Below are positions 35,119 to 44,597 of a DNA stretch of 64,000 bases, piece by piece (positions within the stretch are counted from its first letter, which is position 1; each line of letters begins with the position of its first letter). Source of the DNA: Synechocystis sp. LKSZ1 (GTDB taxonomy: Bacteria; Cyanobacteriota; Cyanobacteriia; Cyanobacteriales; Microcystaceae). The notes beneath the pieces are model-generated. The model did no database searches and had not been told where the DNA came from. It saw only the letters and a program-made list of their open reading frames with translations. Position numbers and translations under genes: made by a program. Location of the stretch: the NCBI RefSeq assembly GCF_040436315.1, contig NZ_AP031572.1, positions 992,001 to 1,056,000 on the forward strand, read 5' to 3'.

Positions 35119-35223
35119 ATGGCACTAAAAATCCTGTTATTAGCTTCGGTGTACTTACTGGCAATCTATACTGTCTTAGCTCTGGCTAAACGATTGCTAA
35201 AACTCAAAAATCCCCAGTGCTAG
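35119..35223 (+). CDS. Possible 34-residue single-helix membrane peptide
   Basis: A short frame starting ATG at 35119, preceded by GGGAGGGTCAAGGGG. It encodes one hydrophobic helix (ALKILLLASVYLLAIYTVLA) and a basic tail LAKRLLKLKNPQC. Size and form are those of the tiny photosynthetic or NDH-1 subunits, but it does not match any that I know (PsbX, PsbM, PetL, PetN, PsaM). It lies 88 bases ahead of the transaldolase gene. Confidence 0.45.
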   Translation: MALKILLLASVYLLAIYTVLALAKRLLKLKNPQC

Positions 35224-35310
35224 AACAGTCCTTAAAAAAAAACAAATATCCCTAGCGGCAGAGGAGAAGCGGTCTATAGTTGAGGTGTGTTTTATCCTCT
35301 CCGATTTTTT

Positions 35311-36486
35311 ATGGCCCGAAACCTCCTCGAACAGCTCCGAGAAGTTACCGTCGTGGTAGCGGATACCGGTGATATCCAAGCCATTGAAACCTTTACCCCT
35401 CGGGATGCCACCACCAATCCATCCCTGATTACGGCGGCGGCCCAGATGCCCCAGTACCAGCCCATTGTGGATCAAACCCTATTGACTGCAAAGCAGGAAT
35501 TGGGCCCCCAGGCCTCGGTGGCGGATATCGTGACCCTAGCCTTTGACCGTCTAGCGGTGGCCTTTGGCCTCAAGATTCTGGCCATTATTCCCGGCCGTGT
35601 TTCCACAGAAGTGGATGCCCGTCTTTCCTACGATACCGAGGCGACTCTGGCTAAGGCCCGTAACTTGATTGGGCAGTACGAAAAGGCTGGTATTTCCCGG
35701 GAACGAATTTTAATTAAAATTGCCTCGACCTGGGAAGGGATTCGTGCCGCTGAGATTCTAGAAAAAGAAGGGATTCACTGTAATCTGACCCTTTTGTTTG
35801 GCCTGCACCAGGCCATTGCCTGTGCAGAAGCGGGAGTGACGCTGATTTCCCCTTTTGTGGGTCGAATTTTAGATTGGTACGTGAAGGAAACTGGCCAAAG
35901 CTACGAAGGGGCCGAAGATCCTGGAGTTCAATCTGTCACCCAAATCTACAATTACTACAAAAAATTTGGCTATCGTACCGAAGTGATGGGGGCCAGCTTC
36001 CGCAACATCGGTGAAATTATGGAACTAGCGGGCTGTGACCTGTTGACCATCTCCCCCAAACTCTTGGATCAACTGCGTTCCACTGAAGGCGATTTACCCC
36101 GCAAGCTCGACCCGGCGAACTTAACCCAAGACCCCGAACGAATCACGATGGACCAGGCCACCTTCGAGGCCATGCATCAGGCCGACCGGATGGCCTCGGA
36201 AAAACTCGCCGAAGGCATTGCTGGCTTTACTAAGGCCCTAGAGGCCCTGGAACTCCTGCTCCAGGAACGATTGATTCGCTTGGAAGAGCAAGAGCATATC
36301 CAGCACGGGGCGGAAGAAATTTTCCATGCCTACGACCTGGATGGCGATGGCTTTATTACGCGGGAAGAATGGGCCGGCATTGATGCGGTGTTTGATGCTC
36401 TGGATGCCGACCACGACGGTAAAATCACAGCGGCGGAAATGGCGGCAGGACTAGGGGCCGCCTATCGCTTAACGGCGGTGGGTTAG
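35311..36486 (+). CDS. tal: Transaldolase with C-terminal EF-hands
   Basis: 391 residues from the ATG at 35311. Residues about 1-325 are transaldolase, which moves a dihydroxyacetone unit between sedoheptulose 7-phosphate and glyceraldehyde 3-phosphate. DATTNPSL and the Schiff-base lysine in [11 protein letters not shown] are present. The tail adds two EF-hand loops, [14 protein letters not shown] and [14 protein letters not shown], so calcium binding is likely. This extension is known from cyanobacterial transaldolases. The stop codon overlaps that of the convergent ABC ATPase gene (TTAG). Confidence 0.94.
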   Translation: MARNLLEQLREVTVVVADTGDIQAIETFTPRDATTNPSLITAAAQMPQYQPIVDQTLLTAKQELGPQASVADIVTLAFDRLAVAFGLKILAIIPGRVSTEVDARLSYDTEATLAKARNLIGQYEKAGISRERILIKIASTWEGIRAAEILEKEGIHCNLTLLFGLHQAIACAEAGVTLISPFVGRILDWYVKETGQSYEGAEDPGVQSVTQIYNYYKKFGYRTEVMGASFRNIGEIMELAGCDLLTISPKLLDQLRSTEGDLPRKLDPANLTQDPERITMDQATFEAMHQADRMASEKLAEGIAGFTKALEALELLLQERLIRLEEQEHIQHGAEEIFHAYDLDGDGFITREEWAGIDAVFDALDADHDGKITAAEMAAGLGAAYRLTAVG

Positions 36487-37214
36487 ACAACTCCCTGGTC
36501 GGATTTAATTTGGCCATCCTGGAAGCAAATAATCCGTTGCGTGTGCTGGGCAACATCAGCTTCGTGGGTCACAATCACAATGGTGATGCCAGTTTGATGG
36601 AGTTGATCAAAAATTCCCAGCACTTCCTCCGTAGTATGGGAATCCAGGGCTCCGGTGGGTTCATCTGCCAGGAGTAGCAGGGGCTGATTGACAATGGCCC
36701 GTGCAATGGCCACCCGCTGTTGTTGACCACCGGAAAGTTGGTTGGGGCGGTTCTGGAGCCGGTGTTCTAGGCCAACCCGCACTAGGGCCTCTGTCGCCCG
36801 TTGACGACGAGTTTCCAGGGGAATTCCCGCATAGACCATGGGCAACATGACATTTTCCAGGGCCGTCATCTGGGCCAACAAGTAGAATTGTTGGAACACA
36901 AAGCCAATTTTGCGGTTGCGGATTTTCGCCAGTTCCTCTTCCCCTAGGCCCGAGACATCGGCATTGTCAAAGTAGTAATGGCCCTCGCTGGGTCGGTCAA
37001 GACAGCCAATAATATTCATCAAGGTGGATTTACCGGAACCGGAGGCCCCCATAATGGCGCAGTAGGCCCCCTGCTCAATGGTCAGATCCACCTGCGAGAG
37101 TGCTCTCACAGTAGTTTCTCCTGTACCATAAATTTTGGATACCCCTGCGAGACGAATCAGGGCCGAAGATTTTGACACGGAAAAGGCAGGCAAGAGAGAA
37201 GGAGCATCCAGCAT
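36483..37214 (-). CDS. ABC transporter ATP-binding protein (MacB/LolD type)
   Basis: 243 residues. Walker [11 protein letters not shown]-loop [18 protein letters not shown], signature [16 protein letters not shown], Walker [10 protein letters not shown] and the H-loop ([10 protein letters not shown]) are all present. The length and [12 protein letters not shown] fit the MacB/LolD/FtsE-like class that works with a FtsX-like permease. No permease gene is adjacent, so the partner is elsewhere. It is downstream of plsY on the same strand with a 36-base gap. Confidence 0.9.
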   Translation of the reverse strand: MLDAPSLLPAFSVSKSSALIRLAGVSKIYGTGETTVRALSQVDLTIEQGAYCAIMGASGSGKSTLMNIIGCLDRPSEGHYYFDNADVSGLGEEELAKIRNRKIGFVFQQFYLLAQMTALENVMLPMVYAGIPLETRRQRATEALVRVGLEHRLQNRPNQLSGGQQQRVAIARAIVNQPLLLLADEPTGALDSHTTEEVLGIFDQLHQTGITIVIVTHEADVAQHTQRIICFQDGQIKSDQGVV

Positions 37215-37250
37215 GGTATTGGCCCAACGACTGTCTCTAGTGTAAAACAG

Positions 37251-37910
37251 CTACTGCGACTCGGCCGGGGTGGGTAATTTCTGGCCCAGTTTGGGTTCAG
37301 TGCCTTGCCGTAGGCGCTGGATATTGCTTTGATGGCGCACAATCACGTAGGATCCCGCCCCTAGGCTAAATAAGAAGTACGGGAGGGGTTGATGCAGGAG
37401 CAATACTAAGACATTCACCGCCACGGCCCCCGTGATGGAACTGAGGGAAACGATCCGGGTCAGGGCCAACATCACTAAGAAACTGCCCAGGGTTCCCAGG
37501 GCTAACCAGGGATTCATCACCCACAACACCCCTAGACTGGTGGCGACCGATTTGCCCCCACTGAAATTGAGCAAAATGGATTTACTATGGCCCAGGACGG
37601 CCCCGGTCGCGGCCCCTACAATTAGCCAAGGTTGCCAGGCTAGAGGAATCCAATCTAGACCACTCCAGGTAAACCAGGCCCGCACCAGGGCCACGGCCAG
37701 CATTCCCTTGGCCATATCAATAGCTAAAACCGTAACAGCGGCAGGTTTTCCTAAGGTACGCAGAACATTGGTGGCCCCCGTCGAGCCGGAACCATGTTCC
37801 CGAATATCAATACCCTTGAGCCAGCGACCAGCCCAGTAGCCAGTGGGAATCGACCCCAGGAGATAGGCCATCAGCAAAAAAGCCAAGCTAAGACTCAGGG
37901 CAACCAGCAT
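37251..37910 (-). CDS. plsY: Glycerol-3-phosphate acyltransferase PlsY
   Basis: 219 residues, an integral membrane acyltransferase that uses acyl-phosphate to acylate glycerol 3-phosphate, the first step of phospholipid synthesis. The three conserved loops are visible: GSIPTGYWAGRW, REHGSGSTGATNVLRTLGK, and GHSKSILLNFSGGKSVATS. Helices surround them, and the C-terminus is short and soluble. It lies 17 bases beyond the end of the DUF3086 gene, apparently in one operon with DUF3119 and DUF3086. Confidence 0.93.
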   Translation of the reverse strand: MLVALSLSLAFLLMAYLLGSIPTGYWAGRWLKGIDIREHGSGSTGATNVLRTLGKPAAVTVLAIDMAKGMLAVALVRAWFTWSGLDWIPLAWQPWLIVGAATGAVLGHSKSILLNFSGGKSVATSLGVLWVMNPWLALGTLGSFLVMLALTRIVSLSSITGAVAVNVLVLLLHQPLPYFLFSLGAGSYVIVRHQSNIQRLRQGTEPKLGQKLPTPAESQ

Positions 37911-37927
37911 AGAGGGAGCACTCCAAC

Positions 37928-39097
37928 CTAATAGAAATAACTAGAGCTTTGTTTGGGATCGGGGGCAAAGGCAAGCCAGAGGGGAAACTGGAGCAGGGCC
38001 AAGTCGATCTGTTCTTCGGTTTCATCAATGAGGACGAGGGGCATCTGTCGGTCTTCCACGAGCCGCTCAGCCTTTTGGATTAAAGCCTCTGGCGATTCAA
38101 ACAAGACAATTCCCCGTTCCGGGCCAAAATCACTGCGGGAAATGCCGAGACAATCCTGCAGGCCCCGTCGCCATTCCCCTAGGCGCTCCGGGGTATTGGC
38201 CAGAATCAAGGCCCGGTGGCGTTCCCCGTAGAGATTCGCCAGGATGGAAATCACCGCCGAACCTAACAAAATATTCTGGAGACGACTGCCGAGGCTCCGC
38301 ACCACTCCCCGGCCGCCTTGGGTCAGAAACCAGTTTTCCACACGCTCGGCTGGAACAGCCTCAAAGGTGCGCCGCAGTTGCCAGGGAGGGCCATAGTAAT
38401 CGGGACGACTGCGGTACTGCTCAATCAGTCGTTGAATCTGGCGTTTTTGCTCGACAAAACTTTGGTTGGCAAAGCCCAGAGGCGCCTCTTCGGGCGGTAC
38501 ATTGGCCACGGGGGCCGGGGCCGGTTGATTCCAAGGGTCTCCCGTTCCGAGTTCTAGGTTATCGGCGGCGGCCACCAGGTCTTGCAAACTGCCCACGAGA
38601 TAATCCTTAAAACCCTGTACCCGAATGGCCAACTCCTGGGAGGCCCCGGCAAAAGTCGTGCGCATTTCCTGTTGGATCCGCTCCTGGCGACGCTCCAGGC
38701 GTTCAATCTCTTTTTCTAGAGCCTGTTTGCGCTGTTCCAATTCCCGGCTTCCTTCCATAACCCACTGCTGGAGGGTGGTCTGGAGGCCGGTGAGTTGCTC
38801 GTTAACCAGGGTAGCTTTTTGGGCTTGTAGGTTAGCAATTTCTTGGAGCAGGGCCTGTTTTTGCTGTTCTAAAGCCCTTACTTCCGAGGCTTCTGAGAAA
38901 GCCATTTCCGTCTTGACTTCAAAGGCTTGTTCAAACTCTTGACTTAACTCAGCATTCTCTGCGGCCGTGGCTCCCATCAGCAACTGATCCAGAGGAGTCT
39001 GGGTTGGTAGGGTCGTAGAGGGATCGGAATCAGAAACTGTTACCGCAGGAGGGACTTCAGAATCAGAGGGAAAAAAATTCGGCGTATCAGCGTTCAT
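37928..39097 (-). CDS. DUF3086 family protein with coiled coil
   Basis: 389 residues from the ATG at 39097. Residues about 60-160 are a strong coiled coil rich in Gln, Glu and Leu. The C-terminal half is the cyanobacterial DUF3086 domain (YYGPPWQLRRTFEAVP, ENWFLTQGGRGVVRSLGSR, ILANTPERLGEWRRGLQDCLG). Nothing is known of its role. It sits next to a DUF3119 gene, the usual pairing, and is followed by plsY. Confidence 0.85.
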   Translation of the reverse strand: MNADTPNFFPSDSEVPPAVTVSDSDPSTTLPTQTPLDQLLMGATAAENAELSQEFEQAFEVKTEMAFSEASEVRALEQQKQALLQEIANLQAQKATLVNEQLTGLQTTLQQWVMEGSRELEQRKQALEKEIERLERRQERIQQEMRTTFAGASQELAIRVQGFKDYLVGSLQDLVAAADNLELGTGDPWNQPAPAPVANVPPEEAPLGFANQSFVEQKRQIQRLIEQYRSRPDYYGPPWQLRRTFEAVPAERVENWFLTQGGRGVVRSLGSRLQNILLGSAVISILANLYGERHRALILANTPERLGEWRRGLQDCLGISRSDFGPERGIVLFESPEALIQKAERLVEDRQMPLVLIDETEEQIDLALLQFPLWLAFAPDPKQSSSYFY

Positions 39098-39134
39098 GCC
39101 AAGGGAGGATAACAATAGCAAACCAAAATTGAAG

Positions 39135-39515
39135 CTAGGGCTGGCGAGGACAACGGTCTTCTAGACAAGCGCTCAGGCCTTGGGGGTCAAAAATAATCGG
39201 TAGAAAGTGAATGCTTTTGACCTCTTTAAAATAAAACAAAATGGGAACCGGTTGCCAAAAAATACGCCAATTTTGCCAGTCTTGGTAGGGAAAACAGCGA
39301 ATTTCCTGACCAGCGCGTTCAACGACCAGGGCAGTCTCCATGAACTTTAAGCGCAGAATTTTGGCCTGGAGAAAGAGAAAACAGCCAAACAGGCTCACCC
39401 CTAATCCGACCCAAAGTTGCAGGGGCAGTAGAGCCACCCCTAGCAGAACAAAAGCTAGAGAAAGGCGGTAGTCCGGTGCCAATTCGACAATACTAGTACG
39501 AAGAGTTGAAGTCAT
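39135..39515 (-). CDS. DUF3119 family membrane protein
   Basis: 126 residues. Two adjacent hydrophobic segments at about residues 17-50 precede a PH-like beta-rich domain (ALVVERAGQEIRCFPYQDW, then WQPVPILFYFKEVKSIHFL). The family is shared by cyanobacteria and plastids. Function unknown. First gene of the run DUF3119-DUF3086-plsY-ABC ATPase. Confidence 0.85.
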   Translation of the reverse strand: MTSTLRTSIVELAPDYRLSLAFVLLGVALLPLQLWVGLGVSLFGCFLFLQAKILRLKFMETALVVERAGQEIRCFPYQDWQNWRIFWQPVPILFYFKEVKSIHFLPIIFDPQGLSACLEDRCPRQP

Positions 39516-39732
39516 GGTTAAGGGTAAAGTACGATCTACGATAAAAAATAGTATTAAACTTATTCTGACTTAGTAGGGAAAAAGAGCCAAGAGGATGAAC
39601 AGCCCGAGGTGAGTCTCCGTATTTATCCGCAGGTTAGTCGTTGAACTCTCCCAGAAATCCGTGGATTATCGATAGTATACTTGATTGACCCAGGGCAGAA
39701 TACAGGGCAGATTGTCTTTGTGGTGTTCAGTA

Positions 39733-40512
39733 ATGCCTCGGCCCCTAGCGACTCCCTATTCTGCCGTTCGTTGTCTAGAACTGTTTCTGCGCTACCGCCG
39801 TAATCCTTCCCTCGGTCTACGCAATCAGATTGTTCATTTGAATATTGGCTTGGTAAGACAAGTTGTTCATCGCTTTCGAGGCCAAACCACAGAACCCTAC
39901 GAAGATCTAGAGCAGGTTGGTTATCTCGGCCTCTTACGGGCCGTTGAGCGCTTTAATCCTCAGCAGGGGGCGGCTTTTAGTTCCTTTGCCGTTCCCTTCA
40001 TCCGGGGTGAGATTTTGCACTATCTCCGGGATAAGGCCCTACCGTTGCGAATTCCCCGACGTTACCAAGAACTGTACACCAGGGCCAAAAAACTACGGGT
40101 TCCTTTAGGAGCCCAATTGGGACGATGCCCCTCAGACGCCGACCTGGCCCAGGCCCTGGGTATCTCGACCGCCGAGTGGCAGGATTGTATCCTGGCCTGT
40201 CAACACCGTTTTCCCCTGAGTTTAGATGCACCTTTGGCTAATTTGCCCGATGCCACTACTACCCTGGCAGATAGCTTACCAGATGTTAATGCCCAGTTTC
40301 GTCAGCAACAGGAAGAGGAACAGGCCTGTCTACGGGGAGCCGTGGAACAGCTAGAGGGACGAACCCAGGCGGCCATCCAGTCTGTTTTTCTGCGAGAACT
40401 CCCCCGCAAGGAAGCGGCTAAACAAATCGGCATCAGTCCCATGACAGTCACCCGCCATCTGCAGAAAGGGCTCGTTCAACTAGAGGCCCTCTTGGCCGCT
40501 CAGACTGCCTAA
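39733..40512 (+). CDS. sigF: RNA polymerase sigma factor, SigF type
   Basis: 259 residues from the ATG at 39733, a group 3 sigma factor. Region 2 reads NIGLVRQVVHRF, then EDLEQVGYLGLLRAVERF and FAVPFIRGEILHYLRD. Region 3 follows, and the helix-turn-helix of region 4 is RKEAAKQIGISPMTVTRHLQK. The length and lack of region 1 match SigF, which in Synechocystis directs pilus and motility genes. It is not preceded by an anti-sigma gene here. Convergent with the amino-acid binding protein gene. Confidence 0.85.
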   Translation: MPRPLATPYSAVRCLELFLRYRRNPSLGLRNQIVHLNIGLVRQVVHRFRGQTTEPYEDLEQVGYLGLLRAVERFNPQQGAAFSSFAVPFIRGEILHYLRDKALPLRIPRRYQELYTRAKKLRVPLGAQLGRCPSDADLAQALGISTAEWQDCILACQHRFPLSLDAPLANLPDATTTLADSLPDVNAQFRQQQEEEQACLRGAVEQLEGRTQAAIQSVFLRELPRKEAAKQIGISPMTVTRHLQKGLVQLEALLAAQTA

Positions 40513-40584
40513 AGACAGAACCTTAGAGCTAAACAGTGTTGGATCAGGATGTCGTGGTATGTACTGGGGATACCCAACAAAAAC

Positions 40585-41883
40585 CTAGGATTTAGGCGTC
40601 ACTTTATCGATGATCTTGAGGGTACCGTCGGGCAATACTGTCCAAACATCGTAACTGCCGACCACATCACCGTTGGCATCAATATCGACATTGCCGCTAG
40701 CCCCTTGGTAGTTAACGGCTTTTCCTGCCCGTATTAAAGCTATGGCTTCACAGGCATCGCTGACTTCCTGACCTGGCCCAGCGGCTACTTCCCGAATTTT
40801 GCTCTTGATCGCTTCGCCGGTGTTGGCCTTGGCGGCCTCCGCTGCTAACATCATTAGAACTGTTGCATCGTAGGTATGGGGAACGTAGGCCGTCATCTCT
40901 TTGCCAGTTTTTTCCTTCCATTTTTGACTAAAAGCTGCAAGGGCCTGTCCATCGGCCCCAGGTACCGTTCCCAAGGCCCCAGCCAGAATGGATTTGCCAC
41001 TCGCATCCTTCCCAACTTTGGTCACAAAGTCTTCGGTGTAAACGCCATCGGTCAGCAGGAGCGTCACCCCGTTGGTTAATCCTTGTTTGTAGGCAGCCTG
41101 AACTAGGACACTCCCCGTATCGGCGTAAAGCACGGCGGCCACTGCATTGGGTTTATTGGCAAAGGCTTGGCCTGCTTCAGTATCTAAGGTAGCGGCCTTG
41201 GGGTCGTAGCGTACAGGTTGGTCTTTATTCAGAATTTTAGCCCCGTCTTTTTCACTGGCTTCGACAAAAACCCGCTCAAACCCAACACCATAGTCATTAT
41301 TAATGACCACCGTAGAGAGATTCTTGAAGCCCTTTTTATTGGCCAGGGCCGCCAAAGCCTTGGCCTGGTATGTATCTGGAGGGGCCGTCCGGGCCCAAAA
41401 GCCTTGAAAGTCGCCCTTCTGAGCCTGCTCTGTAAACACCGGACTGGTACTAGCCGGCGAAATCATCATTACTTTGTTTTTTACCGCAATCGGAATTGCC
41501 GCACTCGATACGCTACTGGCAAAGGAGCCTACTACCCCGGCAACTCGATCAGATTCCGTTAACTTGGTCATGGCGGTGGCCCCAGCAGCGGGATCCGTTT
41601 GATCATCTTCAATCACCGTCGTCACTGGCTTACCATTCACGCCCCCGCAGGCATTGACGGTGTCAACGGCCAACTTAAAGGCAATGGGCAGGTTTTGGCC
41701 AATAGCCGATAAATCCCCCGTCGTTGGCAGTAAAGCACCCAGCTTTAATCCGTCTCCTCCCCCTGCTTGGGGCGAATTAGTCTGCTCTCCCTGCTCCCCA
41801 CAGGCCACTAAACTCCCTGCCAAACTCATCAAAGCCATGGCTAGGGCTAGTTTTCGAGAATTGTTGATGAACGGCTTGATCAT
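40585..41883 (-). CDS. Branched-chain/neutral amino-acid ABC substrate-binding lipoprotein
   Basis: 432 residues from the ATG at 41883, where the signal (KLALAMALMSLAGSLVAC) ends in a lipobox before Cys28. The mature part is a LivJ-like type-I binding fold: LKLGALLPTTGDLSAIGQ, DDQTDPAAGATAMTKL, GVVGSFASSVSSAAIPIA, SPASTSPVFTEQ, VINNDYGVGFERVF. It resembles NatB of the cyanobacterial N-I neutral amino-acid transporter. The permeases and ATPases are not nearby, which is also usual for natB. Divergent from nothing, with tRNA-Ser next upstream. Confidence 0.88.
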   Translation of the reverse strand: MIKPFINNSRKLALAMALMSLAGSLVACGEQGEQTNSPQAGGGDGLKLGALLPTTGDLSAIGQNLPIAFKLAVDTVNACGGVNGKPVTTVIEDDQTDPAAGATAMTKLTESDRVAGVVGSFASSVSSAAIPIAVKNKVMMISPASTSPVFTEQAQKGDFQGFWARTAPPDTYQAKALAALANKKGFKNLSTVVINNDYGVGFERVFVEASEKDGAKILNKDQPVRYDPKAATLDTEAGQAFANKPNAVAAVLYADTGSVLVQAAYKQGLTNGVTLLLTDGVYTEDFVTKVGKDASGKSILAGALGTVPGADGQALAAFSQKWKEKTGKEMTAYVPHTYDATVLMMLAAEAAKANTGEAIKSKIREVAAGPGQEVSDACEAIALIRAGKAVNYQGASGNVDIDANGDVVGSYDVWTVLPDGTLKIIDKVTPKS

Positions 41884-41988
41884 AGTTCTAGGTCTCACTC
41901 CACACGGTAGGGCTCTGCTTGGCAATCAATATGCCACAAAACTAGCGCTAGAAAGCACCTTTCAGAAAAAACAATGGCTTACAAAAAC

Positions 41989-42079
41989 GGAGAGAGAGGG
42001 ATTCGAACCCTCGGTACGGCCTTACGTACCGTACAACAGCTTAGCAGGCTGCCGCTTTCAACCACTCAGCCATCTCTCC
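41989..42079 (-). tRNA. tRNA-Ser (GCU)
   Basis: A class II tRNA of 91 bases on the minus strand. The acceptor stem is GGAGAGA paired with TCTCTCC, the D arm carries TGGCTGAGTGGTTGAAAGC, and the anticodon loop is CTGCTAA with anticodon GCT, which reads AGC and AGT as Ser. The long variable arm is TACGGTACGTAAGGCCGTA, and the T arm contains GGTTCGAATCC. CCA is not encoded. Confidence 0.96.
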
Positions 42080-42275
42080 AGGCAGAACACTATATTAGCA
42101 AATAGGGGCCGGATTCTGTCAATTGATTTTTTAGGGCAGGCCCCTCGTTTACCCAGAGTCCAGAGGAATCGTCTGCCGCTGACACTACAAAGCAAGCATC
42201 CTTGGGGTAAACAATTCTGATTTTCTCGATGGCAATTCTGAAAAAATAATGAAACAAAAATGAGACAATAATTGT

Positions 42276-42304
42276 TTTATACGAGTTTGTTTTGGTCTTA
42301 TAAT
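42276..42304 (+). promoter_or_regulatory. Candidate sigma-70 promoter of the Mnx-type gene
   Basis: TTTATA at 42276-42281 and TATAAT at 42299-42304, separated by 17 bases, in the AT-rich 302-base gap between tRNA-Ser and the transporter. A leader of about 70 bases follows. No manganese riboswitch is evident to me. Confidence 0.55.
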
Positions 42305-42381
42305 CAGTAAGAAAAATAATCAGCAACAATGTTGATTAATGTTTCTAAGACTTTTCTTTTTAGATCGCTGGTATCGCTAAA

Positions 42382-42999
42382 ATGTTAACAGGTTTCACCG
42401 CCGCACTACTATTGATCACCATCTCTGAGCTAGGTGATAAAACCTTCTTTATTGCCATGATTTTAGCGATGCGATATCCTCGCTCCTTGGTTCTGGCAGG
42501 AGTTGTAGGGGCCTTGGTGAGTATGACAATTTTGTCGGTGGCCATCGGACAAGTCTTTGCTTTTTTGCCGAAAGTTTATCTTTTCTACGCTGAAATTATT
42601 CTCTTTCTTCTATTTGGGACTAAGCTTCTATTTGAGGCCTGGAAAATGACTGACCATCCGGCGACCGAGGAGTTAGCTGAGGCCGAAGCAGTGGTCAATC
42701 AAAGTGAGAAGACCCTCCCTCCTTCTCGCCGTGCCTGGAGCATTGTGGTTGAAAGTTTTATTTTGACCTTTGTGGCAGAGTGGGGCGACCGGACGCAAAT
42801 TGCCACCATTACCCTGGCAGCGGCCAATAGTCCTTTGGGCGTCACCCTTGGGGCCTCCCTCGGTCATCTCATCTGTGCCATTATTGCCGTCCTTGGGGGC
42901 CAATTAATCGCAGGCCGCATTTCAGAGCGGAAAATTACAGGGATAGGGGGAGGACTCTTCTACGTTTTTGCGCTGGTGGCCTGGTGGGAAGGGCCTTGA
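42382..42999 (+). CDS. mnx: Gdt1/UPF0016 manganese exporter (Mnx type)
   Basis: 205 residues with two copies of the family motif E-x-G-D-(K/R)-T: ISELGDKTFF at residues 15-24 and VAEWGDRTQIA in the second half. Each lies in a three-helix repeat, with an acidic loop (about residues 90-115) between. Cyanobacterial members export Mn from the cytosol to the thylakoid lumen or periplasm and protect photosynthesis from Mn toxicity. The two-repeat form is complete. It overlaps the convergent holB gene by 40 bases. Confidence 0.9.
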   Translation: MLTGFTAALLLITISELGDKTFFIAMILAMRYPRSLVLAGVVGALVSMTILSVAIGQVFAFLPKVYLFYAEIILFLLFGTKLLFEAWKMTDHPATEELAEAEAVVNQSEKTLPPSRRAWSIVVESFILTFVAEWGDRTQIATITLAAANSPLGVTLGASLGHLICAIIAVLGGQLIAGRISERKITGIGGGLFYVFALVAWWEGP

Positions 43000-43937
43000 A
43001 GCAGAGCAAGCAGGGTACATTCCCAAACCAGCCGGGGTTGGACATAGGCCAGAAGTTGTTGCCGGGCCGCTTCAAAGAGACTGGCCTGACAGGGTTGGTG
43101 GTCACGATGCCAATACAGCCATTGCAGATAATCCACAAGCCATAATTGCAGGGGAAGATCCAGGCTTTGCTCTAGGGTTTTAGCTAGGGTCAAGGCCGCA
43201 AGGGCCGTTGATGGGGGATGTCGCAATTGTTCCTCCAAGCCAGGGGGCAGGGCCTGAGCTTGTTCCCAAGCCTGGAGCATTAACCCCGGACTGCCCTGGG
43301 CTAGGCCCACCAGTTCCGGTTGAGCCATCAAGGCCCCATGACCGAGGGATTCTAGAACCTGACTCAAGGCCGCTGGCCCAAGGCGATAGAAGGGAATACG
43401 TTGGCAACGGGAAACCAGGGTGGGAAGGAGAGCATCCAAGCTCGGTGCCAACAGAATCAAGGTAGCCCGTCCCGGTTCCTCTAGGGTTTTCAGTAGAGCA
43501 TTGGCAGCCCCTTCATTCATGGCCTGGGCCGTTGAAATCACTACGACGGCCTGTTCTGCCTCCAAGGGAGGGCGGCTGAGGAAACGGCTAATTTCTCGAA
43601 TCTGTTCAATGCGAATCAGGGGCGGAGCGCGTCGCTTAAGACCACTTTGTTCTGCCTCAGCGGCAGTTAACAATTTACCTTGGTGCTGATAAGTGGGTTC
43701 CAACCAAAGCAGATCGGGATGATTCCCCCCTAAAAAGCGTTGGGTAATGCTGGCCTGGCTCGTTGATACTTGGCCCCGACTGAGTAAAGCCGCCGTAAAC
43801 AATTTAGCGGCTAACCCCTTGCCAACTCCCTCAGGCCCAACGAAGAGATAGGCTGGGGCAATGCGGTTCTGGACTAAGGCCCTTTGCAATAATTCCACCG
43901 CTTGGGGTTGGCCGATCAGGCCCTGAAATTGAGACAT
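42960..43937 (-). CDS. holB: DNA polymerase III subunit delta'
   Basis: 325 residues of the clamp-loader delta' subunit. It begins SQFQGLIGQPQAVELLQRAL and has the phosphate loop GPEGVGKGLAA. The sensor motif NEGAANALLKTLEEPG and LVSRCQRIPFYRL are typical. No zinc cysteine cluster is visible, as often in cyanobacterial delta'. Acts in replication, in the clamp loader. Its start is 60 bases from the divergent DUF3318 gene. Confidence 0.92.
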   Translation of the reverse strand: MSQFQGLIGQPQAVELLQRALVQNRIAPAYLFVGPEGVGKGLAAKLFTAALLSRGQVSTSQASITQRFLGGNHPDLLWLEPTYQHQGKLLTAAEAEQSGLKRRAPPLIRIEQIREISRFLSRPPLEAEQAVVVISTAQAMNEGAANALLKTLEEPGRATLILLAPSLDALLPTLVSRCQRIPFYRLGPAALSQVLESLGHGALMAQPELVGLAQGSPGLMLQAWEQAQALPPGLEEQLRHPPSTALAALTLAKTLEQSLDLPLQLWLVDYLQWLYWHRDHQPCQASLFEAARQQLLAYVQPRLVWECTLLALLQGPSHQATSAKT

Positions 43938-43997
43938 GGTTGCTTCCCAAGTTTGCTACTCTTAACGGTAGCGTCTGCAAGGGTCTTTCTAAAAGCT

Positions 43998-44597
43998 ATG
44001 TTCGAGGTAGAGTCAGAAATACGGCGATTGACGGAATTAATGCCAGCATCGGGGCGAATGTTAACCAAGATTGTCTATAAGCCAAAGCAATCGCGCCTCA
44101 TTGATAGTAATTTTCCCAAACCATGGGAACGCGGCGACCGGCTAGTCATGATCAACTTTGACCTGTGGCAAGACCTCTCCCAGGGCCAACGCGACCTCCT
44201 CCTGCTGAGTGTGGTCTGTCGTCTGGTGAATATCCGTTGGTTTAAACCCGACCTGTACCAAGGCCTGACCTTGGCCGGCGTAGCTGGAGTGGGCCTGCAA
44301 CTGTGGCAGCAGGATGTATTAGGGGCCCTGGTGGCTGGGGGCTTAACCACGATTGCCGGGCGACAAATCTGGCAAAACTACCGCAGTAACGAACGAGAAG
44401 TGGAAGCGGATGCCAGTGCGATTAAAGTGGCGGTTCGGCGGGGCTATGATCAAGCCGACGCAGCCCACTACCTGCTAACGGCCCTGGAAAAGGCAGCCCA
44501 ATTGGAAAACCGGGCCAGCCTCAGCTTTACAGAACTACTGCGTTGTCAAAATCTGCGTCTCCTCAAAAATAGCCAGCGCTCTAGTGTTAGTCCCTAG
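43998..44597 (+). CDS. DUF3318 family protein
   Basis: 199 residues from the ATG at 43998. A cyanobacterial family of unknown function. Pattern: RLTELMPASGRMLTKIVYKP, then IDSNFPKPWERG, LVMINFDLWQDLSQGQRDLL, a hydrophobic helix pair near the middle (LTLAGVAGVGLQLW, VLGALVAGGLTTIAG), then EREVEADASAIKVAVRRGYD. The last is reminiscent of the zinc-ligand and Asp-rich helix of M48-like membrane proteases, but no HExxH is present. Its stop codon overlaps that of the TPR gene in a CTAG. Confidence 0.82.
   Translation: MFEVESEIRRLTELMPASGRMLTKIVYKPKQSRLIDSNFPKPWERGDRLVMINFDLWQDLSQGQRDLLLLSVVCRLVNIRWFKPDLYQGLTLAGVAGVGLQLWQQDVLGALVAGGLTTIAGRQIWQNYRSNEREVEADASAIKVAVRRGYDQADAAHYLLTALEKAAQLENRASLSFTELLRCQNLRLLKNSQRSSVSP

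Noticed and set aside
42210-42381. Manganese (yybP-ykoY) riboswitch ahead of the Mnx-type gene
   Set aside because: The leader is AT-rich without the conserved GGGGAGUA and loop motifs that I would expect, so only the promoter was kept.
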